From Pleurotus ostreatus/Saccharomyces cerevisiae fusant (taxonomy: Eukaryota > Opisthokonta): a stretch of DNA of 64,000 nt. The translations under genes were made by a program, and so were the position numbers. The notes under the pieces are model-generated. The model was not told the DNA's origin and ran no database searches. It saw only the letters and a list, made by a program, of their open reading frames with translations. Numbering within the stretch: position 1 is the first letter of the stretch; each line of letters begins with the position of its first letter. Below, in pieces: positions 22,970 through 35,436 of this stretch. Location: positions 124,001-188,000 of the forward strand of contig JAMQCK010000004.1 of assembly GCA_024196135.1 (NCBI GenBank), read 5' to 3'.

Positions 22970-23309
22970 ACTCGAGACGTATAACACATATCCATGCAAT
23001 TTACGCATTCCACGACCGATAATGTCTCTGAAGGATTGTCCTCTCGCTGACGCTAAGGAGTCGAATGAAAGAGCACTCTGCCGTCGCTGATTGCGTCGTG
23101 TGATATACATTTGGGACACTGGAAGTTCAACATCCACGTGTCCAGGGGCACGAGGGGACAACGTGCGCACCATCGATTGTTCTTCATCGTGCTTCCCACC
23201 ACCATCATCCGTGCCGTGAAAGCTGTAGGCGACCAGGCTGGTACCGCCCTTCACAGGATGATGACAATCTTACTCAGAATATATACAGCGCAGGCCCTTT
23301 TTCGTCGAG
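22970..23309. other. Intergenic, nothing recognised
   Basis: 3' flank of the membrane-protein gene and presumed promoter of F-box gene D. No exon or repeat seen. Confidence 0.45.
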
Positions 23310-24700
23310 ATGAACACCGAGCAAGCTTTGGACAGCGCCGCCGGCGCGCGTCCACATCTTCCTCTGGAGTTACTCGAGCACGTCGCTGGTTATACCGATC
23401 GCAGCACACAACTGGCGCTTGCCTTGGTTTGCCATGCCCTTGTCAACTTCAGCCGCTGTCATACATTTCAAGCGCTCCGTGTTCGTCGGTTCTACCCGTA
23501 TTTTTCCTGCAGGCCCGGTCTTGCCTCAGCGATGTTCGCAACTCTCCTTGGGTCTCCTCTATGCTCATTCGGGCCGTACACCAAATATCTCACTCTGACA
23601 ATCGGGAGCTTTGAGGAGGGCATGTTTAATATCCTGCGGCACCTACCCAACCTGACCGATCTACGCGTCGAGGGCACGAGATTCATGTTCTGCGTTCTCA
23701 CGGATGACCATCTACTACCCTCTTCCTCCCAATTTCCCACAGTGACAAATCTCACCCTGAACCACGTTGTCATTCCGAGCTTCTCGACTCTTACTTCTAT
23801 CCTTGTTGCGCTGCCTGGGCTGCGCACCATCGAGTTACTGTGGGTATCTACAAGGCCGACACGGTCGTCGAACGAGACCGTCAATCCGTCGACCTCCGCG
23901 AGACTTGATGGCGCTCTAGCGCAGCTTCGAATTCTCCAGATGAAGATAGTATACGGCATTGACAACTCGTTACAGCGACAGCTCCTGGTGTGGATTTTGG
24001 AGCTGCCGCAGTTCCCGCCTATCGAAGAACTGGGCCTCACTCTGCATAGCTCTGATTCTGACCTCCCGCGGCCACTAAACGCGTTCATGCGCTGCACGAT
24101 GCTGTCATTGAAGAAGTGGACCGTCAACCCTGGCGAGTACAGGAACTTTCTGCGTGTAAACCGTACGTACATTGTTATGAAAAAGGCATTGTTTTCGAGG
24201 CTGATCCTTCATCGCAGTTTGCGGCCTTGACTTCTCGCAGTTCTCAGTCCTGCACACGATCATACTCGATCCTATCGGGCTATGTAGTGTGCGCAAGCAA
24301 GATCGTCGCGAAGACGTACGCTTTTTGCGCTTCATGCTTCAGGTCCTCGCCGCGCCGGCCCTTGGGACCCTGATCATACACCTCAAGGTCGACGAGGAGC
24401 ATTCCATCTTGGACTGGGAGACGGAGCAGCTAGACTGGGCCGCTCTCGACGCCGCGCTCCTGAATCATCCTTCCTTAGAGAAGGCGTGCTTCATATTCCA
24501 CCTGGACTCGGCATTTATGCAGAGCGAGCCCGCGAAGAGGGCCATGTTTACGTCCGTGTCCTACCTCCCAAAACTCCTGCCGCGGACGAATGCGAAGGGT
24601 AGAATACGTCCTGGGATATTAGCTGGTGCGTGCACAAGTGACCGTCGCGCCGGATCCAATTTTAACGTGTCGTCATCTTACTTCAGAAGCTTACGCATGA
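23310..24700 (+). CDS. F-box protein (family member D)
   Basis: Exons 23310-24162, 24218-24625 and a 14-nt terminal coding exon 24687-24700; about 424 aa. The F-box is near residues 14-50: RPHLPLELLEHVAGYTD and VCHALVNFSRCHTFQ. Leucine-rich segments follow (SPLCSFGPYTKYLTL, LPNLTDLRVEG, ILVALPGLRTIELLW, FPPIEELGLTLH). The second exon opens with LDFSQFSVLHTIILDP, the position at which all family members are spliced, and ends near LLPRTNAKG. I end the gene by a 61-nt intron (GTGCGT...TTCAG) leading to a quick TGA; without it the frame runs another 120 codons without family resemblance. This is the intact relative of the pseudogene at 12205-13476. Likely SCF adaptor, substrate unknown. Confidence 0.83.
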
Positions 24701-25154
24701 ACGCGTGGTCGGGTGAGAACATTCCGGGATGCCACCGATCCTCTGTACTATATTGCGAGACCCCCGAGAGACGTGTAGGGGAGGTAGTGGGTGGAGGTGT
24801 GATGCGAAATATTATTTGTGGAAGGGACGGAAATGTCTCTCGGAAAGAATCAGAGTACACATATCACCGTGACGAGCCGAGAACGCGACGATCAAGCTCG
24901 CTAATACTAACATTGTTACTAACAATCCAAGATCTGAAGGGTCATGTGACGGTTCGAGTTCCACGTGCGTTGCATGCGGCTAGTCACCGTCACTGTCACG
25001 CAAAAGGCATCTTGCCTTTCGCCGTCATCTGGATTTCGGTCGAGCGGGTCAAGTTGAATGGTGAGGGACCATGCCACGCTTAGCCCCATCCGACTCGAAT
25101 GCTCAATGTTTGGCACATGTTTAGAATCAGCTTTTGTCCACGCGAACCCTCAAG
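24701..25154. other. Intergenic between tandem F-box genes
   Basis: About 450 bp between F-box genes D and E. Holds the presumed promoter of E; no other feature recognised. Confidence 0.45.
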
Positions 25155-26452
25155 ATGAACGCGCATGACGCTACGCTGCCACGACTGCCTCTGGAACTCC
25201 TAGAGCGCATCATGATTCTAATCCCCGACACAAAGACCTATCTGAACTCTGCCCTTGTATGCCGTGCCCTCGTGGACGTCAGCCGACGTCTGATGTTTCG
25301 GCGCATCCGCTTCTTCCGGTTGGGCTCGGTGTCCGGATATGAGTCGTTCGAGGCGTTTGAGGCCCTTCTGGAGTCGCCGGTTTGCACGATTACCCGACAT
25401 GTACGCTGGGCAGCGCTACACTGGCCTCTTTCGTACGAGCGCAACCTCATGGAACCGCTCAGCTGCCTGCAACGGTTACCCAATTTGGCGACGTTACGCG
25501 TGGAGGGGATGCGTGATTATGCCAGTGTAATCCCTTTCAACGAAATCGGGCTATACCCATCATCGAAGTTTCTGACAAGCGTCAGCCTGAATCGAGTCGT
25601 CGTCGATTGCTTTGACGCCTTTGTATGCATGATTGCCTCCCTCCACAACCTGCAGAGCCTCTCGCTAAACGGCGTCTTTCTCAAAGGCGAACAAGACGCA
25701 AAACTCATGCATCGTCCCCTATCATACCCAGAAGGCTTGCTTGTACGCCTGCGTCGCCTCAAATGCTACCTGCAGGGACCGCTTGAGTGGGGCTTTCTCT
25801 GGTTCATGTTGTCGCTTCCGTGTCTTCCACCGATAGCCTACCTCGATATCCTTCTCCCTACCGCTGGGTCCGGACGGTCAGGCATATGGTGCAGATTCGT
25901 TCATGGGCTCAGACATACGTTGAGAGCCTTGCGCATCCATCCCGGCTATCGCAATTTCGTCGAGGCGGAATGTGAGTGGCTTACTACATATTCCTCACTT
26001 CATGACGCTCACACGCCCCAGATACGAAATTGGATCTGCCGCAGTTCACATCGCTCTCCTCTATCACCATCGAACCGGTCCTTCTGTACAACCTGCGAAC
26101 GGCCGGGACGGGAGACTGCCTTCTCAGCCTCCTTCTCTTCTCGTTGACGGCTCCATCGCTCTCGAAGCTCACTGTCGTCTTTATGGTCGACCACGAGCGC
26201 TCTGTGGACGCCCTCGGCGCTTCGTTCGACTGGGAGATCCTCGACAGTCGCTTGAAGAGGGCGAAGTATCTGGAGGAAATGAAGTTCGTGATCAGCGGCT
26301 GCTCGGTGATTATGCAGCTGCAGGGCGTGCATCGGAAGGCGGTGGAGAATATCCGCAAGCTTCTCCCGAAGGCCCACGCGGAGGGCATATTGCGAGTGAA
26401 GGTTTCGAGTGTCGCTATAGGTGAGTGCAGTATATGTCGTGTTGTAGGATGA
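25155..26452 (+). CDS. F-box protein (family member E)
   Basis: Exons 25155-25971 and 26022-26452, 50-nt intron (GTGAGT...CCCAG, phase 1); about 415 aa. F-box near residues 8-50: LPRLPLELLERIM and VCRALVDVSRRLMFRR. It is followed by SPVCTITRHVRW, LPNLATLRVEGMRDY and SLHNLQSLSLNGV, then PPIAYLDILLP. The second exon starts LDLPQFTSLSSITIEP and ends LLPKAHAEGILRVKV. It resembles the next gene (26774) most, in particular in PPIAYLDI. ATG 25155 is the first in frame. A GTGAGT at 26421 could start a last small intron and shift the stop by a few codons. Predicted SCF ubiquitin-ligase adaptor; substrate unknown. Confidence 0.83.
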
Positions 26453-26773
26453 TTCTGACTCCCGCTGCGAAGATGTTTGAGGAGGTTGCAATATACATGC
26501 TTATTACTACGAAGTCTGCGGCAGCTTCATGCATGGGGCAGGACAGAATGAGATTTGGATATCCATGTAGTGCACGTGCTTTTCGGTCGCTCATAAACAA
26601 CGTTTTCCTTAAACATTGGTAAACAAACGCTTGCTCTTGACCATCGTCATTGAAGGGTTCAAGAATTCTGTGCGTATTGTTCGAGCACGAAATTGAGTAT
26701 AGGTCTTCATCTGTATGGGCCAGTTTCGCAGGTTATACATCAACTTCGTCGGTACTCCTCAAGTAGGCCGACC
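26453..26773. other. Intergenic between tandem F-box genes
   Basis: About 320 bp between F-box genes E and F; presumed promoter of F. Nothing else recognised. Confidence 0.45.
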
Positions 26774-28137
26774 ATGACGATGGAGGATGCAGGCGCTGGT
26801 GGCACTTCCCCTCGTCTTCCTCTAGAGATTTTGGAGAAAATCATCGACTGTACGACCGACCGCAAGACTCTCCTCAGTTTTCCACTCGTCTGTCGCGCGC
26901 TGGTCCATCGCAGCCGTCACCACTCTTTTCGTCGGATCGTCATGCGCTATAAAGGGTCCGACAAGGCCGAAGCCGACTATCGAGAATTTGGAACCCTGCT
27001 GTCCTCGCCAGCCTGTACTATCGCTCAGCGCATCCAATATGTAGAGCTGGATCGGCCCCTCGCTCTCTTCTTCGACACTGGCGAAAATCTGCTATGGTTG
27101 GCACGCATACAAAATCTGGTGACGCTGCGCATCGACGGGATGCCGGAGTACCAGCATACTGCATTCAATACTCTCGGCCCCTCTATCGCTTCATTGTCGT
27201 CGTTGAAAAGCTTGACTATACGCCGTGTCGGGTTCGTCGACCTGTCCGCGTTTATGTCTACGCTGTCCGCGCTTCCTCAGCTGCGTGATCTGTCCCTATA
27301 CGCGGTATACACGCTCCGTCACACGGACCAGCCGTCCACCGATGCGCTACTTGAAGTAAACAGACATGTCCTTCCGAACCTGACGAGGCTCAGATGTTAC
27401 ATACATCGTGACCTTCAGCGGCCTTTCTTCACCTTATTGGCAGCATTTCCGCGTCCGCCGCCAATCGCATACCTGGACATACCGATGGCTGCACCGAGCA
27501 CGGGCGACACGCCCTTGTACTCCAATCTTTTGCGTGCGATCTCACCCACGTTGACCGCTCTGCGTTTGGACCCAAGTGACCAGGGGGCCTTTCTTGAGTT
27601 GGCGGATGGTGAGTCTTGAACATGCGTGCACCTAATGTTGTTTCTCATCTCATCACTGCAGGTATCCCTCTTGACTTAGCGTCACTCAAGCATCTCCGTT
27701 CGGTGACGATCGAGCTCGTGGTACTGACTTCACCGTACCTCCGACGCATGGCGCAGCGCATGACAAACCTGCTGCTCTGCGCGCTCCAGCCTCCTGCTCT
27801 TCGGAAGCTCTCACTGTCGTTCAATATCCTCCTCAAGTCCCCAGATCTCCTTCGCTATATGATTGAGGGGGACGTCCTTGATGGTCGCATGGAACAATCG
27901 CCCTCGTTGGAGGAAGTCAAGTTCCTCTTCAGTATCCCTTCCGACTTCGCGCAGATGGCGAATTTGCATCGGGACATCGAGCAACTTGTCCATGGATTGC
28001 TTCCGAAGGCGAGTGCGCGAGGTATACTGCAGTTGAGGGTTCTGAAACCGTACACCACAATTGGTTCGTTCTCCGGCATTCATGTCTGCACTGGAAGTCT
28101 GATTAACATCCAAGAATCTGCGTATGCGGGCCTCTAA
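26774..28137 (+). CDS. F-box protein (family member F)
   Basis: Exons 26774-27608 and 27662-28137, 53-nt intron (GTGAGT...TGCAG, phase 1); about 436 aa. F-box near residues 14-52: SPRLPLEILEKIIDCTTD and VCRALVHRSRHHSFRR. Leucine-rich middle: SPACTIAQRIQYVEL, IQNLVTLRIDGMPEY, LSALPQLRDLSLYAV, PPPIAYLDIPMA. Second exon opens IPLDLASLKHLRSVTIELVV and carries LLPKASARGILQLRV before a tail that differs from the paralogs. The frame is open upstream to 26693, but ATG 26774 is the first start directly preceding the F-box and matches the N-terminal length of the relatives. It ends 216 bp before the convergent URB1 gene. Predicted SCF adaptor. Confidence 0.83.
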
Positions 28138-28352
28138 GGACCTTATTGTAGGGGTTCCTATCCGGCTAGCCTTGGATCTCGTCACGAGACCGCGACGCCT
28201 CAGTATATACGCGTGCGCGCCTCATGTACGTACCTTAGCTCACACCAGCACGGTGGTATCGACGCAGTCACCATTTCCCCTCATATCCCGCATCCTCACT
28301 CAGAGTCCGTAGCCATCTTACATTATACATTTGGCTAGATGTACAAACAACA

Positions 28353-31300
28353 TCAGGCACCCAGAATATCTACCGAGTTCATAGATCTCAAAGTTTTCTT
28401 CCGCACCCACTCAGCCTCGACGCTGGAACGAGCAGGTGACAGTTCCCTCCATAGTAAGAGCCGGGCGGTGAGCGCTCCCCAATCTTGGCCATCCGAGGCC
28501 TGCATCGCTGCGCGCCACAGGTCTTTGACCGCGCGACCCCAAATTGTCAGATCTTCCGTCGACAATGTATCGTGTAAGCTCGCAGCTCGGTGCGGCGGCG
28601 AAGGCAGGTCAGCGTCGGCGCTGTCGTGGTCGCGCTCCGATGTCAGGTCCAAGCGCGTCTCCAAACGCTGGAGTTCGCGAAGAGCGGAGCGAATTAAGCA
28701 TGAAAGACCTTCTGTCGGACGGCCCGGAAGACAAGACAAGCGTACGGTCGCACGGCATATCCAAGGAACCGCTTTCTCTGTAACGCGGTTGGTCATGGAT
28801 AACATGGAAAAGCAGAGAGCACGTACGTGCAACACTCGTATTCTCCGCGATGGACGAGAGGGAGCGGCAGATCGTACTCCGCCATTCGCCACGCGTAGCC
28901 GTCTCAACGCGGCCAACGTCCGCTAACGCCATGCAGTTCTCAAGTATGCGGACCCAGATCACCGCCTCTTCCTCCCGAGTATCGCGAGCTTGCATCTCGA
29001 TCCATGAGAGGAGGCCGGACTTGATGATCAGGGACGTCGCAGCTTGCGGGACACAAGTTAGATTGGCCAGGACCTGTCGCCTGTAAGACTACAACGAGCA
29101 TACAGAAAGCAGTGTACCGACCTCAAGAATACCCGAGCGCAAGGCCTTATCTTTCCCAGCGCTCTGGAACATGCTCGCCAGAAGATCCCACGTATGCCTC
29201 CGCTTGAAGACCCGCCAGTCATCCGTACCGCACATGCCATCGGCGAGGAACTTCAGGATCCACCCGCGCTCCTTCTTCCAGTCGTCGCCACTGCTGTATA
29301 GCATGCCGTACAGCATTGGCACGTCGTCGACGTCGAGCAGTGGGCGTTGCAGTAGGAAGCGGGCGGTCAGAGGGTAGATGAAGTTGGTGGGGTAGAAGAT
29401 GGCGCGCAGGGCGTGGGCGAGGATGAGGGTGGTGTAGGTCGGCAGGCGCTTGGGTGCGTCATCAGACCATGAAGACACGGAGAGTGCGTCCTTGAGCAGT
29501 GATAAAACGTAGAGAGCATGATCCTTTTCTTGCATGTCCGCACCCTGATAGATGGTCAGTGAGTGTACAGCCAGTTACGAGACACATCAAGTACCTCGAG
29601 ACACAGCCAAAGCGACGCTAACTGATTGATCGCCAGCTCACGAACTTCCCCTTCCCTCGCCGACATCATGCGTATCATGAGCGACACAATGTTCGTCCGG
29701 AAGACCTCCACCCAGGCCAGGGCTGTTGTCGGCGGGCACTCCAGGATCATCTGCGCAAAGAGCAGCACGAGAAATATGGGATCGTACAGTGGCTCTTCCC
29801 ATGACTCAGCTCGATGCTCGACAGGGGTACTGAGGTCTCGCCACTTTGGATAGTTGAGACAGGTGCGAAGAACAAGGATCGGGTCCAAGCTCTGCACAGC
29901 GTCGAGCGCCGTCTGAGAGGCCGAGTCTCCCGCGGAAGACCAGCGACTGATGAGGGATGTGATCGGAGTGCTGCGTTCCGCCTCGAAGAGCTGGAAGATG
30001 GCGAGGATGCGACGGTCGGAACTGGAGAGCGTCCCTCGGTAGACTTGCAGCAGTGGCTCGACGTGCGAGATCTGGCATGTGTTGGTCGGATGTAGCTGGA
30101 AGAGGGTGTACAGGAGGTGGATGAGCGGTTCGCGAGAAGGGGAGGAGGTGCTCGCGGCTCTCGCGAATTTCGCGTTCTGAACGATGGCTTGGATGTTGCG
30201 GTTCACTACAAATGGCTGCAAGGAGATAAGAGAATGTCAATCGGACGACAGCGTTGAACGCACCTTCATCAACGCATGTTTGGCGAGAAGGACTGCCAGC
30301 TGCAGGATACGAGGGAGGACGAGCGCATGGTGAACCACTGCAGTCAGGAAGGTCTCGACAGAGTGTGTCTTGACAGTGGATGGGTGACAGACAACGAGGG
30401 CATCTATGCCATGGTCAACAACCACTACAGGGGATAGTCAAGTATGCACTCACTCAAAGTATGTGCCACCGCTTTGACATCATCTAGCTCAGCACGCTCA
30501 TCTGCTAGATGGTCTACAAGATCGCGAACAGAACGCTCGACAATCGCGGCGAGGAGATCGCCCGAATCAGAGCAGTCTATATCCACGAAGATGCCGAGGA
30601 AGTCAGAGGTGACAACAGCAGTCGCCTTCTGTACGGCGGAGACGACGCTCTTTGAGAGTGACTTCGGAACGGTCGACAAGGTCTCCAACAACCGTCGAAG
30701 AGCCGACGATACATTCATCCGCGTTTCCGCAGGACAGCCAGGCTTCAGGATGGCCTTGAACAACCGCGATGCATGCGGAGATACACTGTCCCAAAGCCCT
30801 GTCACCTCTGCGCTATTTGAGTCGGCGTAGGCCCCGAGGACCATCGCTAGGTGGTCGACAGAAAGCGACGCGGGCTTGTCGGACTGCATCCACTGCACGA
30901 ATGTGGACTCGGGCAGCTTGCCCTTGTAGATCATCCCGGACACGATCTGCGCGACCGAGTCGTCCCAGTCGTCAGCGCCGAGAAAGGCATCCGCGGAGAG
31001 CTCTGGCAGCGGAGCATGCCTCGAGCGCCAACGTTGCTCAGCCTCTTGAATGAGGACAGGAAGACCTGCTTCTCCCCGTACAACACAGTCTACAGCCAAT
31101 GGTATGCTCCGGGTAACCGAGCGAACGAGCAATCGGTCGAGAAGGGCGCGGTCGGTGAAGGTCGTGCGTAGGGATAGTAGCTCGGACGAGCGTGCGGTGA
31201 TGATGTCTATCGATGAGCTGGCATCGGGGGCCTGGCCGATGACATCGAGGAGACGGGCGATGAGAATGGAGGCGGTGGTCTGGTCTAAAGCGCCAAGTTT

Positions 31301-34300
31301 GGACATGGTGAGGTCGAAGAGTTGGACTAGGTTGCCCGTCGATAGGTAAGGCAGCCACGGGGATGCACATGCAACCTAATCGGGAGTAAGAGCGTGTACG
31401 ACAATGGATTGAATAAAAACATACGATGTCCGCGGTCAAACCCTTGCTCTCGAGGGCATTTGACAGCGCATTGAGCCAGTAGGTGGTGATTTCGGACACC
31501 ACAACCTGCTCGCCTTTTGAAGGCAGGAGACTCTCGATGAGTCGTCCCAGAGCTACAAATACAGCGTCAGAATAGCAGCCGGATACTTTACTCCTATTTG
31601 ACTTGCCTTCTCGCTCCACCGGGCTGATCGACACGCTCGTGCAGATTTGCGACAGCGCAGGAACATGCAAGATGAACGTCACGATATCCGCCGACTCTTG
31701 CGACGACATTGAGCCGAGGTACGCCTTGGCGAGGTCGGCCATTAGGTGCAGGAGTACTGCGCGCTCGTCGCCGAGTCTGTCCTCGGACTCGAGGTATTGC
31801 AAGACCAAGCAGAACGCTCGACGCAGGTCATATGCAGACGGCTTAGGGGCAAGACTCGATACGAGGGCCTGTCGATGGTCGGCGTCGTGGAGGAGCGCGA
31901 GTGTGGTGTTCAAGAGGAGCGATTCGAAGGGTATGCTGACAGGGTGTCAACGACGTCCGGGATGGACCTCTGGCCACTATGAACGTACCTGTCACCAGCT
32001 TCCCCGGCCTCCTTCACCTCTTCATCCACATCCATCGCCGCATCCCTGTCTAGCAGATCCCTCGCCAAAAACACCTTCATCGCCCCCACTTCCCTTCTCA
32101 CCGCCTTAGACACGCCTTCACCCTCCTTCGCCAACCTCTCCTCGCTCCAGATTTCATCCAGCCTCTCCCGCACGACGCGCAACACCAAGGGCGCGCGGAG
32201 CGACGTAGTCGACAACCTCAACAGCAAGCGGCGCACAAACACTGCGAGAGCCACCGTGGGCGCCTTATGCTTCGCCTGCTCCAAGACGGTCGCAAGCAAT
32301 GGGCTTGGTAGCTCGTCGGCCGCTTCTGCTGACGCGAGCGCCCGGAGGTCGTCCATGTACCGATAAGGCGTCTTCAAGCAGCGCTGGACGCAGTCGTCGA
32401 GGAAGGACACGACCGCATCGAGTTCGGCGGCCTGAGCAGGCAGGCAAGCAAGCCATAGCGCCGGCTCATTCGGCGTATCTTGGAACAGCACGCTCTTCGC
32501 GAGGAGGAGGCAAGTGAGGTCGCGTAGCGCTGTGCGGGTTGCTGCGAGGGTGGCCGTCCTCGTGCCTTTCAGGAAAAGGTAGAAGTAGGTGTGCGACGAG
32601 CCTGTGGGCTTTGACCACCATGCGAAGTCCTCCGTCTCCTGCAGCAAACGAAGGACGTGCAGTTGTTGTACGCCGCGAAGTTTGGCCGAGACGCCGTCAT
32701 CGTCTTCCTCCGATGAGGTCTCCGTGGCTACATCGCCCATGCCCACGAGCGCACGTCCGACATCGACGCGCACTTCGCGCACCGCGCCGGGAAGGACGCG
32801 GTGGTAAAGCCACATGAGCCGCGCAGCGGCCTCGCCAAGGAGCGCGCGCTGGGCAGGGTTTTTCGCAGGTGCTTTGGTGACGCCCTCGGGATTCTTGGCG
32901 CCGTCGCCGCCCTGCGTGCCCTTGACACCATCCTCCGCCACCCTCGACAGCCCAACAATGACTCCGAACTCAGGCACTCGCCGCCGCAACTCACGCTCCA
33001 GCTCCGCTCGACGAGCAGCCCAGGCACCTTCGCCGTCGTCCGCTTCGCCTGCCCCAACCTCATCAAACGCCTCCAGCACCGCGGCATACTTCGCCAGACT
33101 GCGCGCCAGCGACAACGCCGCAGCGTGCTGAACCAGCGGCCTCGCATGCTGCAGCGCCTTCGTCCAGTGCGCCTTCATCGCCGGTCCACCGGGCAAGGTG
33201 GCGGGGATAATCGCATTCAGCGGCGGCGGGGAAGGATTCGGCAGCGCGTGCTCCGCATCGAGGTAGAAGCACTCCTTCGGCACGGGCAGCGAGACGATCT
33301 CGCCCGCGAGCGCGATGTTAACGAGCCAGCGCGAGCTGAGGCGCGGCTCGAGGGTGAGGCCGGCGGAAGTCCAGTAGCCCGTGACGAGCTCGGGGCACGC
33401 GGCGAGGATGCGGAGGGTGAGCTCGTGCTGGCGAGGGTCCTCGTTTGGCTCGAGGTGCTTGAGGAGGTGGGCGAGGATGCGGTTGTGGATTTTGTGGGGG
33501 GTAGAGGTAGAGGGGGTAGTGGTGGATGTTGAGGTGGAAGGGAGGGCAGCGTCGGAGAGGTCTTCGCGAGGATACCAGCCGCGGCCGCGGAAGCAGACGC
33601 CGGTGCCGGGGCGGGTGCAGATGGCAAGGAGGAAGTGGTGGAGGACGTCGCGCGTCTCGTCGGAGGGGTTGTCGTATAGTTTGTGCAGCTGTAAGACGCA
33701 TATAAGCAACATGATCGAGGATATGCGGGAGAGGTAGGCAAAGTTAATAGGGAAAGGAAAAAATGGCACGCACATGCCCCATTGTCGTCTCGCCGAATAG
33801 TGCAACCTTCAAGGTCCGCTTGACCTTCGGGTCGCACCAAAGGCCCTCCCAGAGGACTTCAAGTACATGTTTGACAACGCTAGGCGGGTCTTGATGGAGG
33901 CCCTGGTATCAAGGTTAGCAAAGAATACGCGCACATATGCTGACATGTGCACCTTCAAAGCAAGTGCGATGCCGGGGATGTGTTGCTCAAGGAATACCGC
34001 CTTATACGGAGATGATGATGTAAGGGGAGAAAGGATGAGAAGTAAGGTTAGGGTGCGGATGTCTTCGAGTGGTTCAGTATCGCATACATCTCGTCGAAGT
34101 GAGGGCACGTACCCGGCCGAGCCAGTGCATCCACCAAGTCCTCCCCCGACTTGCTCCTCCTCCGCATATTAAGCAGCTTGGGCAGCGTCTTGCCCTCCCA
34201 AGGAAGCAGCTCCACCACTGCTTTTCGCTCCCTTCCGCTCGCGAAGTTGGCCAGTGCATTCAGGAGCTTCAGGGTAGCGAGGATGAGATCGTTGCTGCTG

Positions 34301-34847
34301 CCCGAGAGCGCGACGAAGAGACGGCGACTCCATTGATCTTGCAGCAGGTTCCGCACAATCTGCATGCCAGCGGCGTGGTATGGTAGATGTGTCGACAGCA
34401 AGGTGAGCATGCAGGCAAGCACTGAGCAGCATAGTGCGGGTAGTTGGGGTTGTCGCTGCGATGGAGGTCAGATATGGTTTGACTGAGATAGATGTGGCGA
34501 CGCACCGGATTGCTAGTTTCCCATAGTTGCAGTACATCCTGAGCGCCAGGGGAAAGCTGCAAGAACTCATCCACAAGCGCTAACCTCGCGTCTTGTGTAG
34601 AGATTTTCTCCTCGGTCGGTTTGATCGTGAGCTGGTTGCGCAGTGCAGTGAGGGCTATCTCATGTAAGCATATAATCCTCTCTAACCATGAACAGGACTC
34701 ACATCGCGTCACGGTATCCGGATCGAACGCGCGCAAGGCATTGCGGATCGCCTGTGCGCTGGCGAAGACCAACGCACTCTCCGTCGCGTCTGTCTTCTGC
34801 CGTTTTCTGGGGGGCTCAGAGGCCGCCTGAGTCGTGTGCTTGGGCAT
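28353..34847 (-). CDS. URB1: Nucleolar pre-ribosomal-associated protein 1 (Urb1/Npa1)
   Basis: Fourteen exons: 34703-34847, 34506-34654, 34113-34455, 33953-34062, 33774-33902, 31989-33688, 31607-31935, 31425-31552, 30454-31375, 30264-30403, 29595-30215, 29122-29544, 28827-29073, 28353-28777. All phases agree and give about 1936 aa, in the range of yeast Npa1 and human URB1. Family blocks: LTALRNQLTIKP, LVLATLKLLNAL-like (SNDLILATLKLLNALANF), KTLPKLLNMRRRS, DIRTLTLLLILSPL, GLHQDPPSVVKHVLEVLW, VLANLTCVPQAATSLI. Npa1 acts in the nucleolus in early 60S pre-ribosomes with snoRNAs and helicases. It is a long alpha-solenoid with no catalytic site. The intron at 31553-31606 is GC-AG (AAG-GCAAGT); that at 29074-29121 uses GTCGGT. 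Two introns (48 and 54 nt) are in frame. Confidence 0.93.
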
Positions 34848-35436
34848 GTCGCCCGTCGTTTACAGTCGCGTCTTACACGACGATGATGAACGGAGGAGAA
34901 CAATGGGAAAAGAACAATGGATTTGTCTATTTGCCTCTGTTGCTGCCGATCAATGTCCGCGCGGACGCAAGCGTCTCCATTAGGAAGGTATTCTTTTCCT
35001 CCGCTGTCATCTCCGAAAACGTGACATGTTGGACTTTGCACAAGTATTCACCTATCGTTAGGGACGATCCTTTCGACGGCCTTCCGAGTACTTGAACTCC
35101 GTATCTAAACCCATAAGAATAGGACCAAGCCCTACCTTCTTATCTGGACTCTGCCCATCGGAATTCATGGCAGTCTCGTTCCGTCTACGTTATCCTCCCT
35201 CGTGCTCACCGTATCTTCTGAGCTATATTCACGCCCACATGACTCGGACGAGTTTCTCCGTCGTCGCCCTTCCATGTCTGATCGGACCTTCCACTTATCG
35301 TCTTCTGGCATTGACAAGCGGGCGGGCCGTCGTTGCATGCGGTGCTCTTCTCGTTGAGTGGATGCGGTATATAATGGGCGGGCCTGGTGAGCCACTTCTC
35401 CTGACCCTCGTCCCTATCGACTTCGGCGAGATCATC
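34848..35436. promoter_or_regulatory. Divergent promoter region of URB1 and the GH127 gene
   Basis: 589 bp between two divergent start codons. A TATATAA element at 35368-35374 lies about 65 bp before the GH127 ATG. No equivalent TATA is evident for URB1. No coding exon seen. Confidence 0.5.

Noticed and set aside
24950..24970. GGTTCGAGTTCC, resembling a tRNA B box
   Set aside because: Flanking bases do not form a T-arm and no A box or acceptor stem is found.
24626..25083. Extension of F-box gene D by reading through to 25083
   Set aside because: The added sequence has no similarity to the paralogs and a good GTGCGT...TTCAG intron leads to an early stop.
7427..28137. F-box block read as a perfect palindromic duplication (A-B-C mirrored by F-E-D)
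   Set aside because: C pairs with D and E pairs with F, but A and B do not clearly match F and E, so a simple whole-block inversion is not supported.
30404..30453. A 29-nt intron in URB1 ending at the nearer CTGTAG (30425)
   Set aside because: Too short for splicing; the CATAG acceptor 21 nt downstream gives a normal 50-nt intron in the same phase.
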